64,000 bases of DNA from Gammaproteobacteria bacterium (GCA_019654215.1 BPDI01000010.1:1-64000); one strand, 5' to 3'. Positions 11,548-24,712 are shown, numbered from the stretch's first letter. Notes: generated by a model not told the origin, from the sequence alone. Numbers and translations are program-made.

Positions 11548-12343
11548 ATGCCAGTCACTGTAATTTCAGGATTATTTGCTGTTTTCTGCTACTTGATGGG
11601 CTCTGTCTTTCAAGGCTTGAATTTCACCTCAAATAAAGATACTAAATCCAAGGTTTTTGCTTTCGGTGCTGTCGCTGTAATTGCCCATGCTATTAGTGCG
11701 TATGGAGTAATTCGCACAACCAATGGTTATCACTTCGGCTTTTTTGAAATTTCTACTTTAATTGCCGTTTCCATCTCACTATTAGTTTTACTCAGCAGCA
11801 TTAGAAAACCCTTAGACAATTTGTTTCTCGGTCTTTTTCCACTGGCAATAATTACCATTATTGCTTCGCTAACTATTCGTAGTGATTCTCCAACAACAAG
11901 CCTCGGTTTAGGTCTGGCCATCCACGTATTAATTTCTATATTGGCCTACAGCTTTATTACTATTGCGGCGGTGCAAGCCGGATTTCTTGCTTACCAAAAT
12001 CATCAGCTGAAGAATCATCAAGCAGGGGGCTTAATTTCTAAGTTCCCTCCTCTGCAAGACATGGAAGCATTTTTGTTTGAGCTATTGTGGGCAGGTCAAT
12101 TATTACTCAGCTTAGGAATTGTTGCGGGATTAGTTTTTATGGACGACATTTGGGGCATAGATGGCGTTATTCATAAAACATTTTTCTCAGTGTTGGCCTG
12201 GATTGTTTTCGCAGTCTTACTCTGGGGACGGCATCAACAAGGTTGGCGCGGAATTACTGCTATTCGTGGCACTCTGAAGGTTCGGCCTGCTTATCATCGG
12301 GTTTTACGGTTCAAAATTCGTGCTCGAATACATCATTGGCTAA
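11548..12343 (+). CDS. ypjD: YpjD/CcsA-type inner-membrane protein (cytochrome c assembly family)
   Basis: Polytopic membrane protein of the CcmC/CcsA cytochrome-assembly family. About eight hydrophobic segments are seen, with GYHFGFFEISTLIAVSIS near residue 65, SILAYSFITIAAVQAGFLAYQN near 145 and the conserved LWAGQLLLSLGI near 190. A one-base shift near 12283 leads to FGLLIIGFYGSKFVLEYIIG and a stop at 12343; without the repair a spurious 329-residue reading results. Its position divergent from ffh supports the YpjD name. The exact biochemical role of YpjD is not established. Confidence 0.85.
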
Positions 12344-12462
12344 CACTCACAATCGCTTGTATTTTTCCATCCAACCTATTAAGGCGCTTATTTCAATTTT
12401 CCCTAAGCGTAAAAATCGCAAGCAACAGTTATCTGCAGAGTAAAGATGCGCGAATCTGTCAT

Positions 12463-13233
12463 TTAATGGTCTCGCAAAATTTTAGTATCCATGCTCATCA
12501 CTTCATCCAGTGCCAAAAACCTTCTAGAGTGAATTGAATCTACTGCCGCATTCCCGCTCTTAACAGCAAGAGCCATTTTAGATGGGCCGCTCACTTCAAT
12601 TTGCCAACATTGCCAAAGTGACGCATCGTCATTATGACCCTCGGCAAAATTTATCAGCACTCTGTATTCGGAAGGAAAACTGTAACTGAACTGCCGCAGA
12701 GGAATCGCTAAACCTAAACCACAAGCCTTAATATAAGCTTCCTTTAAGGTCCACAATTCATAAAAACGTGTGAGCTGATCGGCTTCCGGTAAAGCCAGTA
12801 ACTCTTCCGCTTCTGTAGGTGAAAAATAACGGTCGGCAATCTTAACCACACGCCGTGGTTTATTGCTGGATTCGATATCTACACCGATACCTGCATGGGC
12901 TGAAATTGCCAAGACTAATCGTTCACTGGAATGCGACAAGTTAAAAAACAGAGGTTGTGCTTGTTGCGATGAAACTATGGCAGGTTTTCCGTATTCATTT
13001 TCTTCAAATTTCCAGTCCTGCGGTTCAATCTCTGCATATTTACTTAAACTATTGCGAATCAACATTCGGCCTAATAGAAATTGCTTGCGATGATAATCAT
13101 AGGTATAGCGATGGTAGCGTTTAGTTTCGGACTCTGTCAGCCAAGATAGACAATTCGATTCCAACTCAGGACCATCAAACTCAGCCTGATTTGCATGCCA
13201 GAGATGAATTTCGTTTTGGGGCAAGCTCAACAT
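12463..13233 (-). CDS. 4'-phosphopantetheinyl transferase (Sfp type)
   Basis: Transfers 4'-phosphopantetheine from CoA to a serine of acyl, peptidyl or aryl carrier proteins. Length (256 residues) and the two family motifs, GVDIES (Mg/CoA binding) near residue 115 and FYELWTLKEAYIKACGLGL near 158, place it in the Sfp/AcpT group. The upstream motif KPAIVSSQQAQPLFFNLSHS is also typical. No carrier-protein or polyketide gene is in the window, so its client is unknown. Its ATG follows directly after the stop of the metallophosphoesterase gene with no spacing, which implies translational coupling. Confidence 0.92.
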   Translation of the reverse strand: MLSLPQNEIHLWHANQAEFDGPELESNCLSWLTESETKRYHRYTYDYHRKQFLLGRMLIRNSLSKYAEIEPQDWKFEENEYGKPAIVSSQQAQPLFFNLSHSSERLVLAISAHAGIGVDIESSNKPRRVVKIADRYFSPTEAEELLALPEADQLTRFYELWTLKEAYIKACGLGLAIPLRQFSYSFPSEYRVLINFAEGHNDDASLWQCWQIEVSGPSKMALAVKSGNAAVDSIHSRRFLALDEVMSMDTKILRDH

Positions 13234-14001
13234 CTAAGAATCCAACTCTAAAACACAATGAAGTTGCTTACGTGCAATTTGATGTTCAGTGGGGCGAGCG
13301 AAAGCATTGTTTACATAACGAATGTTTTCTAATTCTACTGATTGATTGACATGGCTGTGGCCATAAATATGAATATCAGGATTTAATTGTTTTACCTGCT
13401 CACCTAACAAATCGCTGCCTAGTACCGGATAAATTCGCCTGCGATCCTCAGGGATATAAGAAGGCATAACGTCTATTCTCGGGAGAAAATGTGAATAACT
13501 AATTACTACTTCGTTTGAAATATCTAGTTGTTCTCGATTCAAATTTAGAAAATGATCATTAACATCTGCACAGCTTTCCAGATGGGCCGGCCATGAGCAG
13601 GCTCTGAAATCGCGCCAGGCTAATGTAAGATGTCTATCTGGCTGACCAAAGGAAAAGTCATACCAGCTGAATAATGGCACAACACTGAGCTGTTCGTAAT
13701 GCACCGTCCTTAATTCAACATCGAGGGAGTCACAAAGCCCCCTCACCGCCTCGAATTTTTCGAGAGAACAGTTTAGTTTGTCCTTCTCTACCCAGAGCTC
13801 ATGGTTACCAGGAATGAAATGCACTGCCTTGAATTTAGATTTGAGAGAATTGAACACCCGAATAAGATCCTCAAGATCATTACTGACATCGCCAGCTAGA
13901 ACCAAGATATCCTCGAGATATGCAGTAGAATTAAGTGACAATATCCAGTCCATGTTTTCTGGATAATCCACGTGCAAATCGGAAACCGTATAAACTTTCA
14001 T
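13234..14001 (-). CDS. Calcineurin-like metallophosphoesterase, PptH-like
   Basis: Two-metal phosphoesterase with the complete ligand set: SDLH (D-x-H), LAGDVSND (GD), PGNHELW (GNHE), a later SHFLPR histidine and YGHSHVN (GHxH). I chose ATG at 14001 (MKVYTVSDLH), because the motif block starts there; an upstream TTG would add 15 unconvincing residues. It is coupled to the phosphopantetheinyl transferase. In Mycobacterium tuberculosis the neighbours PptT and PptH have the same pairing, PptH removing phosphopantetheine from carrier proteins. Its WVEKDK and PLFSWYDFSFG segments fit that subfamily as I recall it. The activity here is inference. Confidence 0.82.
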   Translation of the reverse strand: MKVYTVSDLHVDYPENMDWILSLNSTAYLEDILVLAGDVSNDLEDLIRVFNSLKSKFKAVHFIPGNHELWVEKDKLNCSLEKFEAVRGLCDSLDVELRTVHYEQLSVVPLFSWYDFSFGQPDRHLTLAWRDFRACSWPAHLESCADVNDHFLNLNREQLDISNEVVISYSHFLPRIDVMPSYIPEDRRRIYPVLGSDLLGEQVKQLNPDIHIYGHSHVNQSVELENIRYVNNAFARPTEHQIARKQLHCVLELDS

Positions 14002-14122
14002 TACTGAATTTAATCCAAACTTAGTCTCTATTTCTGCATGACCCAAATAGTAGCATTTGATCAGGCTTTAATAGCAGCTTTGTTTTACCAGAAAACTTGT
14101 AGCTGAAATAAGGAGAAATGAG

Positions 14123-14512
14123 GTGGGGCCAATTACTAAATGGCATGAGGTAGTAAGCAGTAAGAATTATCAACTACTAGAAGAGATACTGGATGATACT
14201 GTGATTTTTTATTCGCCTGTGGTGTTTACGCCTCAAAAAGGGAAAGAAATTACCAAAATATATTTATCAGCAGCGGCAGAGATTTTTGAAGGTAATTCTT
14301 TTTCTTATGTCAGGGAACTCATCAAAGAAAACGAAGCTTCACTGGAGTTTGAATTAGAATTGGATGGAATAAAAGTTAATGGAGTGGATTTGATAACATG
14401 GAATCGTGATAAAAAAATAACCGAGTTCAAAGTATTTATAAGACCTTTACAGGGTGTGAATGCTTTACATCAGAAAATGGGAGCCATGCTAGAAAACATG
14501 AAAATTAAGTGA
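14123..14512 (+). CDS. NTF2-like / SnoaL-like small protein
   Basis: A 129-residue protein with the cone-fold pattern of the NTF2-like superfamily: WHEVVSSKNYQLLEEILDDTVIFYSPVV, then YLSAAAEIF, and a final FKVFIRPLQGVNALHQKMG. Such proteins are enzymes or ligand binders; nothing fixes the substrate here. The start is GTG at 14123, eight bases after an AGGAG at 14111; an ATG at 14119 is in another frame. The gene is divergent from the metallophosphoesterase and 116 bases upstream of katG on the same strand. Confidence 0.75.
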   Translation: MGPITKWHEVVSSKNYQLLEEILDDTVIFYSPVVFTPQKGKEITKIYLSAAAEIFEGNSFSYVRELIKENEASLEFELELDGIKVNGVDLITWNRDKKITEFKVFIRPLQGVNALHQKMGAMLENMKIK

Positions 14513-14616
14513 GGGTAACAATTGTCTGCTCAGACTTTTTGAGCAAATCAATCTCTCAACTAGTCTGGTTGCAAATTTTGAAAATTAAATCTAAATTGAG
14601 GTACTCGTAGTGGTAG

Positions 14617-16767
<2,151 letters not shown>

Positions 16768-16802
16768 TCTTCTTTTTGATTAAGTCTTATAAATACGCAT
16801 GC

Positions 16803-16844
16803 GGGTATTGGCTTGGATGATCTTAAATCTCCATGCCAATACTC
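16803..16844. terminator. Hairpin between convergent katG and CDGSH gene
   Basis: Inverted repeat GGGTATTGGCTTGGA / TCCATGCCAATACTC (13 of 15 paired) with a 12-base loop, between two genes that converge. The T-tract is weak, so it may be a weak bidirectional terminator. Confidence 0.5.
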
Positions 16845-16850
16845 TATTAT

Positions 16851-17087
16851 TTATAACTTTGAATGACTTCCATCACAAAATGGCTTTGTCGACGAGTGCT
16901 TGCACCCACAGAAGTAAACCGTTTTAGTATCTTCTGCTTCAAATTTGATGGGAACAAATGTTGAATCTTTATGCGAACCATCGCAGAAAGGTTGATTGGC
17001 GCTTTTGCCACAAGAGCACCAATAGTAGGATGAGCCACTTTCGACTTCTATAGCATATGGTGATTTTTGAACAATTATTGCTTCCAT
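16851..17087 (-). CDS. CDGSH iron-sulfur domain protein
   Basis: Small protein with two CDGSH-type 2Fe-2S binding motifs: WCSCGKSANQPFCDGSH and FCGCKHSSTKPFCDGSH, each C-x-C-x(n)-C-D-G-S-H. The start is taken at MEAIIVQKSPYAIEVESG (17087), which leaves 78 residues, the usual length of the double-motif bacterial form; an upstream Met would add a poor leader. Family members carry redox-labile clusters. It converges on katG, so a link with oxidative stress is possible but not shown. Confidence 0.9.
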   Translation of the reverse strand: MEAIIVQKSPYAIEVESGSSYYWCSCGKSANQPFCDGSHKDSTFVPIKFEAEDTKTVYFCGCKHSSTKPFCDGSHSKL

Positions 17088-17417
17088 TATTTTTTTCCTA
17101 TTAGTTTCTAAGTATAGAACCTTATCAAGAACCAATGTTTCACCTAGAATGAAAAACCAGCAAACGAAATTTTTTTGGATAACTGCAATTGTTATATAGC
17201 ATGAAAAAGATGTTTGCGGATGCTGGATTTTGTATTTTTATAAAAAAAACAGAAGTTTCAGACGCTTTGTAGGCTCAGATTTGAGAATTAGACAATTAGT
17301 GCTAGAAGCTAAAGAGAGAAATCAATTAGCCTCACAGATCTGTGAAGTATTTGACCTAGAAATAGCTTTTTTTGATCCTCGGATTATCCATTTCGGTATC
17401 AAGCTAGCTGAGTACTT

Positions 17418-18000
17418 ATGAAGTTTTGCCATCACTGTGCTGCGCCATTGATTGTTCGCGTTCCTGAAGGCGATGATAAACCTCGCCATTGTTGCGATGA
17501 CTGTGATGTTATTTTTTATCAAAACCCTAAGAATGTGGTCGGAACCTTGACTATACACGATGAAAAGTTTTGCTTTGTAAACGAGCTATTCAACCCAGAG
17601 TTGGAAAGTGGACTTTGCCCGCTGGCTTCATGGAAAATGGAGAATCCAGTCTCAATGGCGCAATCAGGGAGACTAAAGAAGAAGCCGGCGCAAATGTCAT
17701 CCTAACTAACAATAGCCTGTATACTCTTTTCAATCTGCCAAGTATTAATCAGGTGTACATGTTTTTTCGCCAGAGTTAGCAGACTTGGAATTTCATCCTG
17801 GCCCAGAATCCGAAGAGGTTGCTCTGTTCTCAGAGGCAGAAATTCCATGGACTGAAATCGCGTTTCCGGTGGTTAAGATCACTCTGGACCACTATTTTCA
17901 GGATTTGAAAACCAACCGCTTTCCAGTGCGCATGTTCGATGTTCATCATGCAGAAGATCGAACCATTACCACCCGACTCATAAGTCTTAGTAGCTCATAA
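17418..18000 (+). CDS. Nudix hydrolase with N-terminal zinc ribbon, frameshifted
   Basis: Hydrolase of nucleoside diphosphates linked to another group. The N-terminal ribbon is CHHCAAPL ... CCDDCDVIFYQNPK. The Nudix box GFMENGESSLNGAIRETKEEAG fits G-x5-E-x7-R-E-x2-E-E-x-G. Three frames are needed, with shifts near 17570 and 17770; the last ends with PGPESEEVALFSEAEIPWTEIAFPVV, conserved in Pseudomonas homologues of this domain order. Substrate unknown. Confidence 0.88.
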
Positions 18001-18335
18001 AATTAGAGTTCGCTTTTTTGTTAGCCTTAGCCTGTCGAAAAACACTAGGCAGTTTGATTGGCCTCACAATTTCATGGAAATACTATTCAGAACTGTAGGA
18101 ATACCTTCTACAAAAAGGAAAGATCATTTTATTACTTTCTAGAATAAGCATTAAGAATTGAATTTGGTTTTTAAAAGGCATTAAAAAATTTGCATTCCGA
18201 ATTGCACATATAGAAGTAATTCAGGTTTTCTTTTTTTATGCAACGGAAGTGCATATTTGATGGTTCAAAGGCAACTGTTTCCAGAATATCTCCAGCGGCT
18301 AATGTTCGCGATTAAGAAAAGCCAGTTCCCCGCGC
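18001..18335. other. Gene-free interval between convergent genes
   Basis: A 335-base, A+T-rich stretch between the convergent Nudix and YqfO-like genes. I see no coding frame of any length with recognisable protein, no repeat and no clear terminator. Confidence 0.6.
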
Positions 18336-18662
18336 CTACGCTACCGATTCCATGCGAATCACAAAATAAGCCACTTCTTCATAAGGGTGAGAGGCCTTCA
18401 TAGCCTCGACTACAGCCTCTAAGAATTGTTCTGCGCAAACCAATTCAACTTTATATTCCGTAACGGTCTCAATTTTGTCTTTTGTTCCTATAAATGGCTG
18501 ACTGCCTTCCAAGGGTCGGTACTGTCCTTGCCCTAAAGTTTGCCAGGCACAGGCATCATAATCGCCAACTCGCCCGGCACCAGCATCAAGCATGGCAAGT
18601 TTGACCTGTTCGAGATGAGACTCTGGTATGTAAATCTCAATTTTGAATAAAGCGTCACTCAT
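18336..18662 (-). CDS. YqfO/NIF3-like small domain protein
   Basis: A 108-residue stand-alone version of the domain inserted in YqfO/NIF3 proteins (PII-like fold). Diagnostic segments are FKIEIYIPESHLEQVKLAM, DAGAGRVGDYDACAW, GQYRPLEGSQPFIG and the end SHPYEEVAYFV. Stand-alone members are common in gammaproteobacteria and are of unknown role. It lies immediately upstream of, or within a few bases of, the end of purL on the same strand. Confidence 0.85.
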   Translation of the reverse strand: MSDALFKIEIYIPESHLEQVKLAMLDAGAGRVGDYDACAWQTLGQGQYRPLEGSQPFIGTKDKIETVTEYKVELVCAEQFLEAVVEAMKASHPYEEVAYFVIRMESVA

Positions 18663-18665
18663 TTA

Positions 18666-21600
18666 TCAATCCAACCACTTGCGGGCGTTTCGAAACAAGC
18701 GAATACTCGGTGCGTCTTCATTCCAATCCGCGGGATACCAGGAATTCTGACTGGCGCGAAATACTCGCTCTGGATGAGGCATCATAATAGTAACTTTTCC
18801 ATCTTTGCTGCAGAGACCAGCGATTCCTTCCGGTGAGCCGTTCGGTTAGCTGGTAATTGATGCCACATTACCGTGATTATCGACGTAGCGAACACTAATT
18901 AGGCCGCCTTCATTAATACTGCTTGATCTTCTGCGCTCGCAAACAATGCGCGCCCCTCTCCATGAGCTACAGCAATTGGAAATTGTGCGCCAGCCATATC
19001 AGTAAAAAATAAGAAGGGGAGTTTTCCACTTTCACAGCGACAAACGACCTTCAAACTGTCAAACGATTTCTTACAAACGGGGCCAATTTTCTGCTCCTGG
19101 AATCAAATCCTTTAGCAGAGATACCATCTGACAACCGTTGCACACACCAAGCGTGAGAGTATTGGGATTTTCAAAAAACTTGAAAAGTTTCGCCGTACTG
19201 CATTAAATAAAATCGATTTAGCCCAACCCCCTCCAGCTCCCAATACATCACCGTAGGAAAACCGCCACAGGCAGCTACAACATTAAATTTCTCCAGCGTG
19301 ACTCGCCCGCTTATATATCGGTCATATGACATCAATAGCAGTAAAACGAGCCCGATCAAAAGCTGCCGCCATTTCTATCTGGCCATTTACTCCCTGCTCT
19401 CTTTGCACGCAACTTTTGGTTGGGCACCCACGTTTATGTAGGGAGTTGTTATGTCATCGTTTAAATCAAAGCTGAGAACAACATTCATCCAGGATCATCG
19501 GTCTGTAATATTTGTCAAAATCTTCTTTCGCCAATCAGAATTATCACGTATGCTTTGCATGTGGTAAGTGGGTTTTCCCACCAGATCGCTGCAACTCGAC
19601 GCGCTACTACTAAAAAATTGTTCTTCACCAATACTGATATTAATTAAAACAGATTGATTCAACTTTCCAATAACATGGAAAAGGTTTTAGATGATGCTCT
19701 ACCCCAAAGCAGTAACAGCTTTCCCAAAGTTTGTCTTAACTTGAATCACAAAACCGAGTTCTTCGCAAACAAACTGGAAAAAAATGAAGATCTTCAGCCA
19801 ACCCCTGTAATTGCAGTCACGCCCAATGACCCGCGAAACACATCTCTGCAAAGTGTAACAAACCCCATCGGAGCGATCGTGATAAGCGAGGATTAAATCG
19901 TCTTGGCGACAACGCTGAATGAATGCAAACAGATTTTTTAAATCCATAGCATCATCAAGATCGGGTACTTCTGCATTTAATTGGCGATAAACTTGTGCCA
20001 GTGCCGATCCACCTAATCGGTTTTTGCTATGGCCAAGATCGATAAATAACAAAGTGGACTGATCGCTGTTTTTCTGCAATTGCGGCGTCGAGGTTTTTCT
20101 TATGTCGCTTACCGGAGCGAAAGCAGAAACGATTAGAGATAGAGGGGGCTGTATTACTGCGCCTTTTATCACCATCATTCCAGACTGTTCGCATAGACAT
20201 GGAATCTTTTCCAACCGGAATGCAGATACCTAGTTGAGGACAGAGTTCCATACCCACAGCTTCTACTGTGGCATAAAGTTTGGCGTCTTCATGGCCATGC
20301 CCCGCGGCCACCATCCAGTTAGCAGACAGTTTTATGTCACCTATTTTGTCGATTGCGCTGGAAGCGATATTGGTAATGGCTTCGGCAATGGCCATTCGAC
20401 CAGAAGCTGCAGCATTAAACAAAGCCAATGGAGTTCTCTCCCCCATGGACATAGCTTCACCGGTATAGTAATTGTAAGAAGTAGAAGTGACTGCCGCGTC
20501 TGCAACCGGAACTTGCCAGGGTCCAATCATTTGATCACGGTGAACCAATCCGGTAATCGTTCTATCACCGATAGTTATCAGAAAAGTTTTGTTCGCCACG
20601 GTTGGTAAAGACAAAACTCGACGCACAGCCTCGTTTATGTCGATTCCACTGCTATCAAACACTGCTGGGTTAACCTGACCAGACTTCACATCACGATGCA
20701 TCTTCGGTGGCTTTCCGAATAATAATTCCATGGGTATATCGATTGGATCGTTGTCGAAATGTTTATCATGTAAGCGAATATGTTTTTCTGCGCTTGTTTC
20801 GCCTACTACGGCATAAGGGCAACGCTCTCTTTGACACATAGCATCGAATCGCTGGATATCATCGGCAGCAACTGCAAGCACGTAGCGTTCTTGAGCTTCG
20901 TTACACCAGATCTCTAATGGCGACATTTGCGATTCAGCATTAGGAATCCTGCGCAACTCAAACAATCCACCACAGCCACCATCTTTCACCAGTTCAGGTA
21001 ATGCGTTGGATAAACCTCCAGCGCCTACATCATGAATAAAAACAATTGGATTTGCTTCGCCTAGTTGCCAACATTGATCGATAACTTCCTGACAACGTCG
21101 TTCCATTTCTGCGTTATCTCTTTGCACAGAAGCAAAATCTAAATCTTCATTGCCAGCGCCGGATGCCATTGAAGAGGCAGCTCCACCACCCAATCCAATC
21201 AACATGGCAGGGCCGCCAAGCACTACTAATTTCGAACCAACTGGAATATCGCCTTTATGCACATGGGGCTCACGAATATTGCCTATACCACCGGCAATCA
21301 TTATTGGTTTGTGATAACCCCGGGTTTCTAACTCACCGATTTCATTGAGCACATTCTCTTCGAAACTGCGAAAGTAACCGCACAAATTCGGCCTACCATA
21401 TTCATTATTAAATGCAGCACCGCCTATGGGACCTTCGATCATGATATCGAGAGCTGAAGCTATATGAGCCGGCTTTCCTAAATCTTCTTCCCAGGGCTGG
21501 GGCAAATCAGGAATACGCAAGTTGGAAACACTGAATCCGGTTAACCTGCCTTTGGTTTTGCACCTCTGCCGGTGGCGCCTTCATCACGAATTTCACCGCC

Positions 21601-22542
21601 AGACCCAGTTGATGCACCGGGGAAAGGAGCAATAGCAGTTGGATGATTATGGGTTTCAACTTTCATTAATATATGGACGGGCTCATCCACAAAACCATAT
21701 TGCTTGGATTCACCATCGGGAAAAAATCTGGCGCTTTCATGGCCACACATTACTGCCGCGTTGTCAGCGTATGCGGATAGAACATTTCCCGGAGACTGTT
21801 CGTGAGTATGACGAATCATTGAGAATAGTGATCTACTTTTCTCTTCGCCGTCGACAGCCCAATCCGCATTAAAAATCTTGTGGCGACAATGTTCAGAATT
21901 GGCCTGCGCAAACATCATCAGCTCAATATCATTTGGCGCCCGACCCAGGCTCTTAAACTGCTCAAACAAATAATCAATTTCATCTTCTGCCAATGCTAAC
22001 CCCATGGTTGAGTTCGCTTCTTCCAAGGCCGTTTTCCCTAGGGATAAGTCGACAGATTTGAAAGGCTGAGGCTCAGACGAAGTGAATAACTTGGCCGCAT
22101 CCGGTAGCTCAGCAATTACAACCTGAGTCATGCGGTCGTGGAGATTCTGGTCTAGTAAACTTAACTCCGTCTCGCTAAGAGAATTTTTTACACCGATAGC
22201 GAAGAGAGTGCCTCTCTCAATACGACGAATTTGCGTTAAACCACAATTGTGCAAGATATCGGTGGCTTTACTGGACCAAGGGGATATTGTTCCTGGACGT
22301 GGGATTACTAATCGCTTAACAGCACTTTGTTGGCCTTCCTCTATCGGGTCAGCTGGATTTCCGTACTTAAGCAACAGGTTGAGTTGCGCTGATTCGGCTG
22401 CCACGAAACCATCGTCACAATCGACGAAGTGGACAAATTGCGCGTGCAGATCGCTTACGTTTGAATTAGAGGCTTGTAGAGTGCAGAGTAATTTTGAAGA
22501 TTTGAAAGCAGATAGAGCTGCTGCTCCAAACAATGCTTGCAT
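18666..22542 (-). CDS. purL: Phosphoribosylformylglycinamidine synthase PurL, large form, frameshifted
   Basis: Fourth step of purine synthesis: FGAR plus glutamine and ATP to FGAM. This is the long proteobacterial form (about 1290 residues). N-terminal domain with [20 protein letters not shown] synthase core with [39 protein letters not shown] and [19 protein letters not shown]-terminal glutamine amidotransferase with GVCNGCQM (catalytic Cys) and the end [16 protein letters not shown]. Many frame changes occur, densest between 18800 and 20100, the amidotransferase part. Positioned near guaBA and tadA as in Pseudomonas. Confidence 0.96.
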
Positions 22543-22793
22543 CTAGATCTAGTCCAAAAATACGAGTCCGGGTTACACCGGAGTTACTGAGAAATAGCGC
22601 TCCGTGAACGTGGCGTTATGATAATCCATTTGACAAAGGAATTCAGAAAAAACTACTGAAATTTTAAAAAACCGAGACTTAGATCGGAGCGAGACCACGC
22701 TTCCTCCCTAACCTCGATAAAAGTAACCAGTTATGTCCTGGACCAGGCACGTTCCCTAAGTTATAAGTGCTGTTCTTTATTATCGATCTTTTG

Positions 22794-23279
22794 TTATCGC
22801 TTGGACTTAAAAAAGTCTTGCATTATCTCGCTACACTCTTTCTCTAATATTCCTTCCATAAATGTCAGGCGGTGATTAAAAAATTCCGCCTCTGCCAGCT
22901 GCAGCTGACTTACCAAGCACCCGCCCGAGGCTCTCTAACGCCGAAAACTACTGCTTCAATCCTCGCTTTCATGAGCGCACCAACACACATCGTGCAAGGC
23001 TCAATAGTGACATAAAGCACTGTTCCCGGCAGTCGATAGTTGTTGCGAGACAGTGAAGCCTGCCGTAGACAACAATTTCCGCATGCCCTGTCGGATCTTT
23101 CTCCTTATAGGTCGTTATTTCCTGAAGCAATTAGATCTTGGCTTTTCGTGTCCACCAATACGGCGCCAACTGGCACCTCATCATTCGGGGCCCGCCTCTT
23201 CAGCCTGCTTTAATGCGAGACGCATCCCCCTCTCATGGAGCTCTAAACTTGTTTCTTCAAATAAGCGGTCATGACTCAC
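22794..23279 (-). CDS. tadA: tRNA-specific adenosine deaminase TadA, frameshifted
   Basis: Makes inosine at the wobble base of tRNA-Arg(ACG). Zinc ligands are visible in separate frames: GHAEIV (His-Ala-Glu) near 23080 and [15 protein letters not shown] near 22980. The C-terminus [23 protein letters not shown] is typical. The likely start is GTG at 23279 (SHDRLFEE...), overlapping the TGA of the upstream membrane gene. Frame changes lie near 23170, 23060 and 22920. In Pseudomonas this gene follows guaA closely; here the cassette island lies between them. Confidence 0.9.
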
Positions 23280-23872
23280 ATTACGTTTTTGAAAGTTTTT
23301 AACAGTATAAAAACCAACCGAAACCGCCGGACCTATTCCCAGAGCGAACATTAGAGTTCCCAATCCTACTGTGCCACCCAACAGCCAACCGAGCGCCACT
23401 ACGGGTTTAAATCAATAGACATACGTACCCAGGCAATTGGGAATCCGGTTACTCTTTGTAGGCCTGTCATCAAACCATCTCTGGGTCCCGGCCCCAGATG
23501 AGCGACCAAGTAAAGTCCACTTCCGAACCCAAACCCTTAATATACCAATTGCTGATTCTACTATTTTCAATCCTAACTCTCCGGAACAGGTAAATAGGGA
23601 AGAAAAAGTTCAATGGGGCAGCAATAATCACTGCATTTGCAATGGTGCCTATTCCTGGAATCTGCTTTAAAGGAATCCAAGTAAGAAGTACTGCGATACC
23701 GACTGAGAAAGTTGCCCAGCCAATGGATAATCCAGTTGCGAGCCCAATCCCTTGAGCAAGGACTGTCCAAGGACTGACTCCTGCCCCAGCGGCAATTAAT
23801 AGCGCTTCTCCGATACCGAATATAATTAAACCCCCACAAAGAATGAGAGGGTTAATATTCTCGGCTTAAAGT
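23276..23872 (-). CDS. YczE/YitT-like integral membrane protein, frameshifted
   Basis: Polytopic membrane protein. Segments INPLILCGGLIIFGIGEALL, AGAGVSPWTVLAQGIGL, SIGWATFSVGIAVLL, IPGIGTIANAVII and LGGTVGLGTLMFALGIGPAVS follow the YczE family pattern (SPW, GIGT-NA, GIGP). Function of the family is unknown. The end is repaired as LLKTFKNVM with a TGA at 23276 that overlaps the tadA start, implying coupling. The start is uncertain (about 23860-23890). Frame changes lie near 23600 and 23420. Confidence 0.65.
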
Positions 23873-23976
23873 TAAGAGGATGTTCGGAGCTCCACGAAAC
23901 TCTCGGAACAGCTTTTACAGACAACAATTTCACTATATTTTAAACGGCAAATATATTTACTTTTTCCCAGTTATAA

Positions 23977-24573
23977 CTAAAGTTCCTGCCCAATTTTCTC
24001 TTTATTCGATCGCCAACTTTCAACTTCATTTAATCCAGCTATTTTGAAAATTTGAATCCATTTGACTTCTTTTAGCATAAGCATTTTAGTACCCAATTTT
24101 TCCTGCCAAGAATGGGAATCTATATTTTCATAATAATGATCTATACCAATAATCAATCTTCCTCCATCATTTAGCCATGAATCGGAAATTCTTTTTAACA
24201 ATTCTGAAGGATCATCTAAGTAATACAGAACTTCCATCGAATGAACTACATCGTATTTCTCTGAAGGATGGAAAGAATTAATATCCGCAAGAATATATTT
24301 GGCGCCACCGCCTTTTGACTCAGCATTAACGATCATTTGTTTAGCACCATCAATACCTACCGCTTTGTTACATAGTTTACTTCTCGCAACCTTCCGGACC
24401 ACCCATCCGTTTCCACATCCTAAATCGAAAAAGCTAAAGCGCTCACCAATATTTGCTCTTTCTTCCAAGGCAAAATCTATCATTTCATTGACAGATATTT
24501 CATGGGCTTTTTCCATACCCACATCCCTGCCTTCTTTGGCCCATTCTCCGAAAATATCTATTGCTTTAAGCAC
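23977..24573 (-). CDS. Class I SAM-dependent methyltransferase
   Basis: A 198-residue protein with motif I FFDLGCGNGWVVRKVA, motif II-type VGIDGAKQMIVNAESKG, YDVVHSMEVLYYLDDPSELLKRI and GGRLIIGIDHYYENI. This is the small-molecule type 11/25 methyltransferase pattern; the substrate cannot be told. It is the last gene of the cassette island on the tadA side, with the degenerate core (24713) on its upstream side, same orientation as guaA. Open and undamaged. Confidence 0.82.
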   Translation of the reverse strand: MLKAIDIFGEWAKEGRDVGMEKAHEISVNEMIDFALEERANIGERFSFFDLGCGNGWVVRKVARSKLCNKAVGIDGAKQMIVNAESKGGGAKYILADINSFHPSEKYDVVHSMEVLYYLDDPSELLKRISDSWLNDGGRLIIGIDHYYENIDSHSWQEKLGTKMLMLKEVKWIQIFKIAGLNEVESWRSNKEKIGQEL

Positions 24574-24712
24574 TTTTAAAGCGTTCTCATCTTTATAGGG
24601 TCAACCTTTACTTATTAGGCCTGAAAGTGTTTGGTGGGTATTGCCAACGGCATTAATAGTCCCATTTATATTTTGGTGGAACAGAAAAACCCTGATTAAA
24701 GGCTAAATTACC

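Noticed and set aside
22660-22760. Minus-strand GGTTAGGGAGGAAGCGTGG near tadA was considered as 4.5S (SRP) RNA.
   Set aside because: The strictly conserved tetraloop region of SRP RNA is not there and the flanks do not fold into one long hairpin.
22985-23015. GGCTCAATAGTGACATAAAG in tadA resembles the type B core and arm start (CTCAATAATAGACATAAAA).
   Set aside because: It encodes the conserved VTIEPC segment of TadA; the likeness to the T-I-E-W of guaA is best explained by shared codons, and there is no gene junction there.
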